This document shows, one piece after another, positions 16,297 to 24,715 of a DNA stretch of 64,000 bases (the first letter of the stretch is position 1; each line of letters begins with the position of its first letter). The stretch comes from JABDCI01 sp964475835 (GTDB lineage Bacteria > Verrucomicrobiota > Verrucomicrobiia > JABWAM01). The DNA lies in assembly GCA_964475835.1 (NCBI GenBank), contig CAYYYL010000011.1, positions 1 through 64,000 of the forward strand. The letters run 5' to 3'. The notes under the pieces are model-generated. The model was not told the origin of the DNA. It saw nothing but the letters and a program-made list of their open reading frames with translations, and ran no database searches. The position numbers and the translations under genes are program-made.

Positions 16297-16734
16297 CCAA
16301 TTTTCTGACTCACGGGGCTGTAGAATGAAATGCAATTTACTCGACAATAGTTAATTCCCTCAAGCCGATTATTCGTCGTCCCTTCGACCCATAACACACT
16401 CAAAATAGAACTCGTTACCCCCTCAATGGCGCCCAAGATCATAAACGGTTCCGCTCCTGAAACAATCGACCGAATCCCAAGAATTGCTCCCGGGGGTTCC
16501 ATGCCTGACTCCATCATCGGAGCGCTGGATGATCTGGCCGAACCAGCTACTGGTCTGCGCCGCTAAATGCGCTTGGGATCCCGATGGGACCTCTTCATGT
16601 GAAAAATTTCTCATCCACCATAAAGCGGTCTTTCCACCTTCCAGGTGGGGTAAAAATGAATGGGGAAAACGCCACAACGAATGTGAAGGAGGGGTCCGCC
16701 ATTCACTTCCATCCTTAATCCCGGAAGGTCCTGC
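16297..16734. other. Intergenic region without a supported gene
   Basis: I see no convincing gene. A 46-codon frame (16426-16566, +) and short frames on the other strand are open but match nothing I recognise. The composition is closer to that of the DUF4304-like gene than to the kinase gene, so this may be the edge of an acquired segment or a decayed gene. Confidence 0.4.
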
Positions 16735-18939
16735 CTATAATGCCTTCAAACAGTCCGAAACCACCGTCACCATCTCTCGAAAATTAAAGGGCTTCATCAG
16801 CCAGCGATTACCGGACTTCTCGAGAAACTCGAGCGTTTTGGGAGAATTGGTGTCCCCCGTGATGAAAATCATGCTCTGGGCCAGTTTCGGTTTGATCTCC
16901 TTCACCTTTTCATAGAGACGGCGTCCATCCATTCCGGGCATCTTCAAATCACAGATCAGCAGATCGAACTCTTTCCTCTCAATCAGCTTCATGGCATCCA
17001 GCCCATTGCTGGCGCCACTGACGTCACACGAACGATCCGAAAGGAGTTCTGCAAACACATCCTGAATGGCGAGTTCATCGTCCACCACCAATACGCGATA
17101 GATGCGGCTCGGCTGGGGTTCCACAGACTTCTCCGCCACGGGTGTGGCCGCCTGAACCCCGGGGGTGGAACGAACATGGGAAACGGGAAGCTCCAGGGTG
17201 AACATGGCCCCACCCTCCGAATGATTTTCAGCAAGGAGATTCCCCGAGTGCTCCTTCACAATGCTGTAGGAAATACTGAGCCCCAGACCGGTTCCGGAAC
17301 CCACCTCCTTGGTGGTAAAAAAGGGATCGAATATCTTGGGCAAAATCGAAGGGGGAATCCCGGGTCCATGATCCGCAATGCTCAAACGGACATGAGTCGG
17401 TGTGTGACTGGTTCGAACCTTGAGCACTTTCTCCCGGGGACTGCCTTCCATCGCCTGCACGGCGTTGTTGATGATGTTCAGAAACACCTGTTCCAGTTGA
17501 TTGGGATCTGCAAAAACCTGGGGAAGTTCCGCATCGAACTCCTTCTCCAATTTGATACCGGACGCTCGAAAATCGTAGTCCATCAATTCCAACGCCACAT
17601 CCACCAAATTGTTCAGAATGACATTGGTCTTCTCCATCGGATGCTTTCGGGCAAACGTAAGGAAGTTCTGGACGATCTTGCTTGCACGCTCGCTCTCCCT
17701 CTGGATCTTCAACAGATCCCCCTTGGTTTTTTCGTCCACGGTTGAACGCATCGCCAGCAACTGGGCGTAACCACTGATCACGGCAAGTGGATTGTTGATT
17801 TCGTGCGCCACCCCCGAAATGAGCTGTCCCAAAGCCGAAAGTTTTTCGGCCTGGCGCAGCTGTTGTTCAAGGCGCCGGCGTTCCGTCACCTCCCGAAGGA
17901 AGAGGTGAAGTATGGGCCCATGAATGGACTCCATCACCGAGGCGGAGCCTTCAATAAGGGCCATGTTGTTGTCCTTCCGCTGCAGAGGCATGTTTCCATA
18001 GGAGGTGAACACCTTCTGCATCTGACTGGGGTCGTCGGCCAGATCCTTCTCCTTGTCCCGGAGGAAGGCACAGAGGTTGACGAAGCGGAGCTGTAGCAAC
18101 TCATCCCTGGGATAGCCCGTCAAAGCCTCGGCGGCCCGATTCACTTCAAGTATCTGCATGCTCCGAGGATCCACAATAAAAATGCCGTCACTCGCATGCT
18201 CGAAAATGTGCCGGTATTTCCCTTCGGAAACATCGATCTCCTTTTGAAGCCGATGGGCCAGCCATGCATCCGTCCGGACCTGAACCCGCAGGGATGCTTT
18301 TTCTCCACGAGCTTCCTCCAGCATGAGAACAATCATTCCGATACTGATCCCAATCTGAAGAACCGCGGCCACGCTGTAAGCCAGCAGGTGCCATCCGGTG
18401 GCACCATCCACGTGGGGTAACACCCCCAGAAGGACCCCCCACCAGATAAAACAACAGACAAGGATCGTCGCTCCAATGTAACGCTGTTGAATGCGACGAC
18501 GGAAAAATCCATTGGCCATGAAAAAACTCGCCCCGCCGAGCAGAAGAAAGACCGGCCACGGCCAAAGCCTCGTGTCATGAAGTAATCGATCCAGAAGATA
18601 CGTTCCCACAAACACCACCAGCTCCCCGGCCAGAAGCAGCGTCACCCCAACCTCCCGTCCCACAAAACGAAGGGCACCCCACAACAAACAAACAGCGCTC
18701 AATCCAATAAATGAATGCCGGATCCATTCATGGGAAAACACCAGCAGCCCCACATCGGGAAACACAGGCGCGCTTGCCATCCAGAAATTATAAAACAGCC
18801 ACCCCATGGTCCAACCGGCAAAATAGCGACGGCGGGTATATCCATAGAGATATCCGAACAGCACGACCAGAATGGCGGAGCTCAACAGGGACAACGTCGG
18901 TGCCGAGGTCAGCAAATGGAATGGAGGGATGAGATTCAA
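16735..18939 (-). CDS. Hybrid sensor histidine kinase (7TM-PAS-HisKA-HATPase-REC)
   Basis: 734 residues. Residues 10-215 hold about seven hydrophobic segments, then a PAS domain (EGKYRHIFEHASDGIFIVD, about 238-360). The kinase has the H-box GVAHEINNPLAVISGYAQL, the N-box FLNIINNAVQAMEG, the G1 box DHGPGIP and G2 GSGTGLGLSISYSIV. The last ~120 residues are a receiver domain with DDE, the phospho-acceptor Asp in LLICDLKMPGMDG and the Lys in LMKPFNF. It senses something at the membrane and relays phosphate internally; no HPt or output regulator is adjacent. The start is TTG at 18939, chosen because the next ATG would remove the first membrane segment. It is divergent from pepA. Confidence 0.88.
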   Translation of the reverse strand: MNLIPPFHLLTSAPTLSLLSSAILVVLFGYLYGYTRRRYFAGWTMGWLFYNFWMASAPVFPDVGLLVFSHEWIRHSFIGLSAVCLLWGALRFVGREVGVTLLLAGELVVFVGTYLLDRLLHDTRLWPWPVFLLLGGASFFMANGFFRRRIQQRYIGATILVCCFIWWGVLLGVLPHVDGATGWHLLAYSVAAVLQIGISIGMIVLMLEEARGEKASLRVQVRTDAWLAHRLQKEIDVSEGKYRHIFEHASDGIFIVDPRSMQILEVNRAAEALTGYPRDELLQLRFVNLCAFLRDKEKDLADDPSQMQKVFTSYGNMPLQRKDNNMALIEGSASVMESIHGPILHLFLREVTERRRLEQQLRQAEKLSALGQLISGVAHEINNPLAVISGYAQLLAMRSTVDEKTKGDLLKIQRESERASKIVQNFLTFARKHPMEKTNVILNNLVDVALELMDYDFRASGIKLEKEFDAELPQVFADPNQLEQVFLNIINNAVQAMEGSPREKVLKVRTSHTPTHVRLSIADHGPGIPPSILPKIFDPFFTTKEVGSGTGLGLSISYSIVKEHSGNLLAENHSEGGAMFTLELPVSHVRSTPGVQAATPVAEKSVEPQPSRIYRVLVVDDELAIQDVFAELLSDRSCDVSGASNGLDAMKLIERKEFDLLICDLKMPGMDGRRLYEKVKEIKPKLAQSMIFITGDTNSPKTLEFLEKSGNRWLMKPFNFREMVTVVSDCLKAL

Positions 18940-19028
18940 AATCGGGGGTAACGGTTGGCAGCCGTCAAGAAGCCTTATTCATCAACCAGGGACACACTTC
19001 CATCAGAAACTTGCTTTTGTTCTTCACA

Positions 19029-19057
19029 CAGTTAACCTTGATGAAATCTGTTAACTG
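19029..19057 (+). promoter_or_regulatory. Perfect inverted repeat upstream of pepA
   Basis: CAGTTAAC (19029-19036) and GTTAACTG (19050-19057), 13 bases apart, lie 26 bases before the pepA ATG in the kinase/pepA divergent region. The size and spacing suit a dimeric regulator's operator. I see no clear -35/-10 pair overlapping it, so the function is a guess. Confidence 0.4.
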
Positions 19058-19082
19058 CCTCGATCAACATTTCCTGCTTTTT

Positions 19083-20540
19083 ATGACACTTAGCATCACA
19101 TCCTCCGACCCGTCAAAAACAAAACTCGATGCGCTCGTCATTGCCACGTCTGAATTTGGAAAAAACAAGGAACCGTGGACACGTCTTGGGACGGGACTGG
19201 CACAGGTCTGTAAACAGCTTGATCCCCGCCATGAATTCCAAGGAAAAGCTCACGAGGTGTTAATCTCGTCCACCTTCGGTCAAATCGCAACCCCTCTCAT
19301 CGCCCTGACCGGACTCGGAAATTCAAAGGATGCAGGGGCTCTCCAAAACTGCCTCGCTAAGGCCTTCCGACAACTTTACAAACGCAAGGTCGCCTCCGTC
19401 GGCATCGTCTTTGCCTCCCCCTCCCTCCCCATCGAGTTGATCGCCCAGGCAGCGGAACAGGGCGGATATTCCTTTGAAACATATGCCGCAAAACCCCGTA
19501 CGCAGGTGGGATTCTCGAAAGTGCTCATCTTCTCCAAGGGGGCTGCCTCCACGCTCAAGGCGGGAGCGATCCCCTCGGCTCTCACTTATGCCCGCGACCT
19601 CGCGAATCAGCCCGCCAACGTTTTCACCCCGGCCTCCTTTGCACTCGAAGCGCAGAAACTCGCCCGCAACCGAAAGATGCGTTGCGAGGTCTGGGACGCC
19701 CCGCGTCTGAAACGCGAAGGCTTCGGCGGCATCCTGGCCGTGGGCCAGGGCAGCGCCAATCCGCCACGATTCATTCGCATCGACTATCGGGGCACCTCCT
19801 CCCAGCAGGCCCCCTACGTTATTGTGGGCAAGGCGATCACCTTCGACACCGGGGGGATCTCCATCAAGCCCAGTGATCGCATGGACGAGATGAAATTCGA
19901 CAAATGTGGAGGCATCGCCGTGCTGGGCATCATGAACGCCATCTCTGCGCTGAAACTCCCGATCAATGTGACGGGACTCATCACCAGCGCCGAAAACATG
20001 CCCTCCTCCACCGCCTACCGGCCCGGCGATCTGGTGAAAACCCTTTCCGGAAAATACGTCGAAGTTCTCAACACCGATGCCGAGGGCCGTATCGTCCTCG
20101 CCGACGCGCTTACTTACGCCCAGCGCCTCAAGCCAAAGGCCATCGTCGACCTCGCCACACTCACCGGGGCATGCATCATCTGCTTCGGCAACGAATGCGC
20201 CGCAGTTCTTGGAAACCATCAAGGTTTGATGGATCAGCTTCGCCGCGCATCTGAACGCACCGGCGAAAAAATCTGGCCCATGCCGCTCTGGCCGGAGTAC
20301 GAGGAAAAAGTCAAAAGCGACATCGGCTATGTGAAAAACACCGCCGGACGCGAGGGCGGCACGATCACAGCGGCCGCATTTCTGAAGGCATTCGTGGACG
20401 AAAAATTCCCCTGGGCCCATATCGACATCGCTGGAACAGCCTGGACATCCCGCGAGGAGGCGCATCGCGCCAAAGGAGCGACTGGCTTTGGAATCCGACT
20501 CGTGACGGAATGGCTGCGGCACGCAGCCCATAGTCGATAG
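19083..20540 (+). CDS. pepA: Cytosol (leucyl) aminopeptidase, M17
   Basis: 485 residues from ATG 19083, the first start compatible with the family N-terminus. The catalytic domain is complete: VGKAITFDTGGISIKP and MKFDKCGG supply the Lys, Asp and second Lys/Asp ligands, and NTDAEGRIVLADALTYA is the M17 signature. DLATLTGAC and the late GTITAAAFLKAF and GTAWTS blocks follow. It removes N-terminal residues from peptides with two bound metal ions and forms a hexamer. The last five residues (AAHSR) and the stop are encoded by the left TAGCCAAT tag of the S23 unit that follows, so the original C-terminus may have been altered by that insertion. Confidence 0.94.
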   Translation: MTLSITSSDPSKTKLDALVIATSEFGKNKEPWTRLGTGLAQVCKQLDPRHEFQGKAHEVLISSTFGQIATPLIALTGLGNSKDAGALQNCLAKAFRQLYKRKVASVGIVFASPSLPIELIAQAAEQGGYSFETYAAKPRTQVGFSKVLIFSKGAASTLKAGAIPSALTYARDLANQPANVFTPASFALEAQKLARNRKMRCEVWDAPRLKREGFGGILAVGQGSANPPRFIRIDYRGTSSQQAPYVIVGKAITFDTGGISIKPSDRMDEMKFDKCGGIAVLGIMNAISALKLPINVTGLITSAENMPSSTAYRPGDLVKTLSGKYVEVLNTDAEGRIVLADALTYAQRLKPKAIVDLATLTGACIICFGNECAAVLGNHQGLMDQLRRASERTGEKIWPMPLWPEYEEKVKSDIGYVKNTAGREGGTITAAAFLKAFVDEKFPWAHIDIAGTAWTSREEAHRAKGATGFGIRLVTEWLRHAAHSR

Positions 20541-21129
20541 CCAATGGCTAATAGCCAACTTCGGAGGTCGTCAGGAATCAACCTTTTCGCCACGGGCTTG
20601 GCGGGCTTCCGGAGTCTTATAAAGTGGATGTTCCGGTTTTAGGGTGCGCAAAAAGATAAGACGGTATTTGTGTGCCGTTTCCCGACTCGCACGCCGAATC
20701 TTGATATCGGAGGAAAGATGCCTTTTTCCTTTTACGGCAGAATCCTCCAGATTTCCGATCCATGCAGTGATCTGTCGGGCACAGGATTGTGCAAGGGAGC
20801 CAATCGCATTCAGAATTGGATGAATGGGCCGCATGGTCGGCCGAATTTGAATTACGGCGATCATGGAACGCACTTCTCCCGCCGAACCACGCGCAATCGC
20901 GAGAAACGAAATCAGTTCGGCACTTGTCATCCTCTCAAAACCTTCCGCGATATTATTGGATATCGAAAGAGCGGCACGCTCAAGCTGGTTTCGAAAACTG
21001 GGTGAAAACCTGGAGGAGTGGGCTCCGAATAAATCCAGGACACTATTGTAAAGTTTGGCAGCCTCCTGCCAGACAGGCAGTTCCTCAAATTTCTGATACT
21101 TGGCCATTGTCTATCGGCGATTGGCTATC
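20536..21129. mobile_element. S23 gene unit bracketed by inverted tags
   Basis: GATAGCCAAT (20536-20545) and its complement ATTGGCTATC (21120-21129) enclose the four-helix-bundle gene. Around each lie further permuted copies of the same words: GGCTAATAGCCAA on the left, GTCTATCGGCGA on the right. The left tag overlaps the pepA stop and the right tag touches the S23 start. A compact unit of one gene plus inverted tags, wedged between two conserved genes, looks like an inserted module. Mobility is inference. Confidence 0.5.
20571..21107 (-). CDS. Four-helix-bundle protein, S23/Avd-like
   Basis: 178 residues. The family core occupies the first ~120: FEELPVWQEAAKLYNSVLDL, FRNQLERAALSISNNIAEG and ELISFLAIARGSAGEVRSM are the diagnostic helices of the 23S rRNA intervening-sequence protein family. 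This is the same fold as the Avd protein of diversity-generating retroelements. Family members are usually about 120 residues; this one has a basic ~50-residue tail (KRHLSSDIKIRRASRETAHK...). No reverse transcriptase or rRNA is near, so neither known context applies. The molecular function of such orphan copies is unknown. Confidence 0.85.
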   Translation of the reverse strand: MAKYQKFEELPVWQEAAKLYNSVLDLFGAHSSRFSPSFRNQLERAALSISNNIAEGFERMTSAELISFLAIARGSAGEVRSMIAVIQIRPTMRPIHPILNAIGSLAQSCARQITAWIGNLEDSAVKGKRHLSSDIKIRRASRETAHKYRLIFLRTLKPEHPLYKTPEARQARGEKVDS

Positions 21130-21141
21130 CGGCCGTCACCG

Positions 21142-22587
21142 CTATGCCGTGACAGCTTCCTCCTGTCGGCGCGTGGCCATGAACTTGAAGAATTCATAAC
21201 CTTCGCGGAGACGGCGAACGCCCGTGCCACGCGGATCCTGGATCATCGTCTTCACAATCCGGCTGATCGGCTTCGGGCGGAAGTACCAGCGATGGTAGAA
21301 CTGCTCCACGGATTTGAAGATTTCGCTCGCAGGAAGATCCGGATAGCTCAAAGCTCCGCGCTGTATGCCATCGTTCACCAACTTGCCTCCCTGAGCTTTC
21401 CCATCGGCAAACCAGCCGTTGGCACGCGCCAGTTCGTAAAGCTCCGTGCCGGGATAGGGCGCAGCGAGGGAAACCTGGATCGAAAACACATCCAGAGACT
21501 TGGCATACTCAATCGTCTGCTGGATCGTCTCACGGGTTTCTCCGGGCAATCCGAGAATGAACGTGCCGTGAATCGTAATCCCGAGCTTGTGACAGTTGCG
21601 TGTGAATTCCCGGGCCTCCTCGAGCTGAATTCCCTTTTTGATTCCATCGAGGATTTTCTGATTCCCGCTCTCGTAACCGACGAGGAGAAGACGAAGTCCA
21701 TTGTCACGCAGCACCTTCAGGGTTTCGTAGTTCACGTTGGCGCGCGAATTGCACGACCAGGTGAGCCCGAGTTTGCCGAGTTTCTGCGCGATCTCACGAG
21801 CGCGGGGCAGATTCGCTGTAAAGGTGTCGTCATCGAAAAAAAACTCCTTCACCTGGGGGAAGATCTTTTTCATGTAGGCCATTTCATCCGCCACATTCTG
21901 TGCGGAACGGACACGGTAACGATGTCCGCCAATCGTCTGGGGCCAGAGACAGAATGTGCATTGGGCAGGACATCCCCGTCCGGTGTAGAGGGAAATATAG
22001 GGATGATGCAGATAGCCGATGAAATATTTCTCGATCTCGACATTCTTCTTGTACACATCCGCCACCCAGGGCAACGCATCCATGTCATGAATGAGATCCT
22101 GTTCGGGATTGTGCACCATGCGGCCATTCTTGCGATAGCTGATGCCCTTCACCTCGTTCAAGGGACGCCCCTCGGCCACATGCAGACACGTGAAATCGAA
22201 CTCCTTGCGTGCGACAAAATCGATGTAAGGCGAGGCGTTCAGCGTTTCCTCGGGCAACACCGCAGCGTGCGCCCCTACAAAGCCAATCAGGGTGTCCGGC
22301 TTCTGTTTCTTGATCTCCTCAGCTGTCTTGCAATCGTTGGGCAGGGAAGGCGTACTGGTGTGGATGATCACCAGATCATAATCTTTCGCCACGCGAAGCG
22401 TCTCCTCGACGGTGGTGTCGTGCGGAGGGGCATCAATCAAACGACTGCCGGGAATCAGGGCCGCGGGCTGCGCCAGCCAGGTGGGATACCAGAAGCTGCG
22501 GATTTCGCGGCGTGCCTGATACCGGGATCCCGCGCCTCCGTCGAAACCTTCAAAGGAGGGAGGGCTGAGGAAGAGTGTCTTTTTCAT
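21142..22587 (-). CDS. hpnJ: Hopanoid biosynthesis-associated radical SAM protein HpnJ
   Basis: 481 residues. The N-terminus KTLFLSPPSFEGFDGGAGSR and the following YPTWLAQPAALIPGSRLID are nearly invariant in HpnJ. A B12-binding Rossmann region occupies about residues 35-150. The radical SAM core (about 190-400) has GRGCPAQCTFC (Cys-x3-Cys-x2-Cys cluster ligands), FFFDDDTF and GTFILGLPGET. HpnJ is associated with late modification of bacteriohopanepolyols, reported for the cyclitol-ether head group. hpnA follows 35 bases downstream in gene order on the other side, same strand, and an HpnD-like synthase is 15 kb away. Confidence 0.92.
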   Translation of the reverse strand: MKKTLFLSPPSFEGFDGGAGSRYQARREIRSFWYPTWLAQPAALIPGSRLIDAPPHDTTVEETLRVAKDYDLVIIHTSTPSLPNDCKTAEEIKKQKPDTLIGFVGAHAAVLPEETLNASPYIDFVARKEFDFTCLHVAEGRPLNEVKGISYRKNGRMVHNPEQDLIHDMDALPWVADVYKKNVEIEKYFIGYLHHPYISLYTGRGCPAQCTFCLWPQTIGGHRYRVRSAQNVADEMAYMKKIFPQVKEFFFDDDTFTANLPRAREIAQKLGKLGLTWSCNSRANVNYETLKVLRDNGLRLLLVGYESGNQKILDGIKKGIQLEEAREFTRNCHKLGITIHGTFILGLPGETRETIQQTIEYAKSLDVFSIQVSLAAPYPGTELYELARANGWFADGKAQGGKLVNDGIQRGALSYPDLPASEIFKSVEQFYHRWYFRPKPISRIVKTMIQDPRGTGVRRLREGYEFFKFMATRRQEEAVTA

Positions 22588-22622
22588 AGTTAGTACCTGT
22601 CGTAAAATTCATTCACCGAAAA

Positions 22623-23708
22623 TCAATCCGCAAGGACCACCGCGGCATCCGGCACGGAAACCTCTCCGTGACCCGCAACCGCAGGAATCGGAACAAAACT
22701 CGAGGGAAGCGAGCGACTCAGATAACCATTCTCCGAGAACCATTGCACCGCCTTCCATAAGGCCGAACGCACCATCCCCGGACGATAACCCAGTTCCTGC
22801 ATCGCCTTGTCCGATTTGAAAAACATGTATTTGCGCGCCATGTACACCCCTTCGAGGGGAACCCGGGGGTCATCGCCACCCGTGAAACGGGTCATCGTTT
22901 CCGAGACATAGCCCGCCATCAGCGCAAAGGCATAGGGAAGCTTCCGCCTGGGTGCAGGGATCCCAGTGATACCGGAAAGCATGTGAAGCACTTCATTCAA
23001 GCGCAAATTCTGATGCCCGAGAACGTAACGCTCCCCGACCCGGCCACGTTGCGCAGCCAGAATATGTCCCTCCGCCACATCCTCCACGTCCACAAAATTG
23101 AGCCCCGTGTCGAGGTACATGGGCATCCGTCCATTGATGAAATCCAGGACAATCCTGCCCGTCGGCGTCGGTTTTACATCATGAGATCCCACAGGCGCAC
23201 TGGGATTGACGATCACCACTGGCAGCCCCTTTTTCACAAACTGGAGGGCTTCCTGCTCAGCCAGAAATTTCGATTTCTTATAGTGGCCCGTTCGCTTTTC
23301 AAGCTTGAGAAAGGAACGTTCGTCCGCCGGACGGCTATCCCCGTCATTCAACTGAATCGTTCCAACGGTGCTGGTATAAACCACACGATCCACCCGGGCA
23401 TCCAACGCCGCTTGGAGCACGTTCTGGGTCCCCTGCACATTGGTTGCATACATCGCACGGGGATCCCTTGTCCAAAGGCGATAGTCCGCCGCCGCATGAA
23501 ACACCACGTCAGCCCCATCCATTCCTTTGCGAAGCACATCCATCCGACTCAAATCCCCCGCAACCCATTCCACGGGAAGATGTTCCAATCCATCCCGGCG
23601 ACTTGTTGGACGCGCCAGGGCACGCACCTGAAAGCCACGCTGGATCAATCGTCTGGCGATGTGTCCCCCAATAAAACCTGTGGCTCCGGTGATGAATGCA
23701 GTCGGCAT
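22623..23708 (-). CDS. hpnA: Hopanoid-associated sugar epimerase HpnA
   Basis: 361 residues from ATG 23708. An extended SDR: NAD-binding GATGFIGGHIARRL (about 7-20), LARPTSRRDGLEHLPVEWV, FHAAADYRLWTRDP, NVQGTQNVLQAA, the catalytic YTSTVGT and HYKKSKF (Tyr-x3-Lys). The DYRLW element and the GKFVD-like NPSAPVG block are typical of HpnA. It lies directly upstream of hpnJ, 35 bases apart, and they are probably one transcript. The C-terminal ~25 residues (SFVPIPAVAGHG...) extend past the fold. HpnA's exact substrate is not established. Confidence 0.88.
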   Translation of the reverse strand: MPTAFITGATGFIGGHIARRLIQRGFQVRALARPTSRRDGLEHLPVEWVAGDLSRMDVLRKGMDGADVVFHAAADYRLWTRDPRAMYATNVQGTQNVLQAALDARVDRVVYTSTVGTIQLNDGDSRPADERSFLKLEKRTGHYKKSKFLAEQEALQFVKKGLPVVIVNPSAPVGSHDVKPTPTGRIVLDFINGRMPMYLDTGLNFVDVEDVAEGHILAAQRGRVGERYVLGHQNLRLNEVLHMLSGITGIPAPRRKLPYAFALMAGYVSETMTRFTGGDDPRVPLEGVYMARKYMFFKSDKAMQELGYRPGMVRSALWKAVQWFSENGYLSRSLPSSFVPIPAVAGHGEVSVPDAAVVLAD

Positions 23709-23798
23709 GCGTTCCAAGGATGATGTTCGTTTTAAGAGAGGATGTCAACGCTCCAAGCCGAAACCAAACCATGCCAAAGATCCCTTCCTCGAGCCTCG

Positions 23799-24506
23799 CT
23801 ACACCACATCCCGTAGTGTGAAATTGTTTTCGTAGAGCGCTTTTCCCACAATAACCCCTTCCAGGTTGGCGTGTCGCAAAGTTTGTAAGGCACGGACATC
23901 CGCCACGGTTCCCACCCCTCCGGAGGCAATCACCCGACAGGGAACGGAAACACAAAGTCTTCCAATACTGGCCAGGGGGGGACCGGAAAGCATCCCGTCG
24001 GTCTGCACATCGGTAAAAACAATGCGGGCCGCCCCCATGGCACTCACCTTGCGGGCGAACTCAAAGGCATCCAGTCCGGACTTTTGAGTCCAGCCTTCAA
24101 TCGCCACCTTTCCATCCCGTGCATCGATACCGACCACGATTTCCTGACTGAATTCCGCCAGCATGCGATCCAGAAAAGGTTCTGAAAGGGCCTTGGTTCC
24201 CAATACCACACGCGCCACCCCGCAACCCAATGCCTTTTCAACCGCCTCGGGGGAACGCAATCCTCCCCCCAACTGGATCGGACATTTCACACTCGCGCAA
24301 ATCTTTGCCACCCAGTCGAGATTGGCCTGGGTTCCGGTAAAGGCACCATCAAGGTCCACCACATGAATCACACCCGCGCCCTGTTCCTCCCACTGGCGGG
24401 CCATGGCCACCGGATCATCCGAGTAAACGGTGACCTCGTCCTTTTTTCCCTGTTTCAGGCGAACACACTTGCCGTCCTTCAAATCAATGGCGGGAATGAC
24501 AAACAT
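23799..24506 (-). CDS. hisA: ProFAR isomerase (HisA)
   Basis: 235 residues, a complete (beta/alpha)8 barrel. The first catalytic Asp is in IPAIDLKDGKCVRLKQG, the second in VVGIDARDGKVAIEGW. HVVDLDGAFTG, IQLGGGLRS, VLGTKAL, FTDVQTDGMLSGP and VIASGGVGT mark the phosphate-binding and substrate loops. It converts ProFAR to PRFAR in histidine synthesis. hisH is 1.2 kb further on, but an unrelated plus-strand gene separates them and hisF is not in the window, so the pathway is only loosely clustered here. Confidence 0.95.
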   Translation of the reverse strand: MFVIPAIDLKDGKCVRLKQGKKDEVTVYSDDPVAMARQWEEQGAGVIHVVDLDGAFTGTQANLDWVAKICASVKCPIQLGGGLRSPEAVEKALGCGVARVVLGTKALSEPFLDRMLAEFSQEIVVGIDARDGKVAIEGWTQKSGLDAFEFARKVSAMGAARIVFTDVQTDGMLSGPPLASIGRLCVSVPCRVIASGGVGTVADVRALQTLRHANLEGVIVGKALYENNFTLRDVV

Positions 24507-24508
24507 AA

Positions 24509-24545
24509 GACGGCAAGCTTCATGCCTTAAGCCGCAAGCCTCAAG
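24509..24545. repeat. Word-type tag repeat in the hisA leader
   Basis: GGCAAGCTTCATGCC and AAGCCGCAAGCC are permuted versions of the same short words (GGCTTGCGGC / AAGC). The tag starts two bases upstream of the hisA ATG. It resembles the tags at 20530, 27474, 34727 and 56234 in style but not in sequence. The rest of the 24507-24715 gap shows nothing clear. Confidence 0.5.
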
Positions 24546-24715
24546 AACAAAGTCGTGCGAAATGCCGTGGAAAGCTACAGTCCTCTTTCGTTTTCAGCAA
24601 GCTGTTGGAAGCCTACATTCTCTCATTTAAAATCAAAACTTTCCCGGGACATCTATTCCTTCCGATTTCGGAAAAAGATTTGCACGAACGGTGGCTTTGC
24701 CTTTACTGATACGAC

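Noticed and set aside
16426..16566. 46-codon plus-strand frame in the gap upstream of the kinase's 3' side
   Set aside because: Open but with no family resemblance, no start signal and an equally open opposite strand; treated as non-coding.
19323..20558. 411-codon open frame on the minus strand
   Set aside because: Antisense to pepA; composition-driven and without any recognisable motif.
20571..21107. Diversity-generating retroelement (the S23 protein as Avd)
   Set aside because: No reverse transcriptase, template repeat or variable-repeat target is nearby; only the fold is shared.
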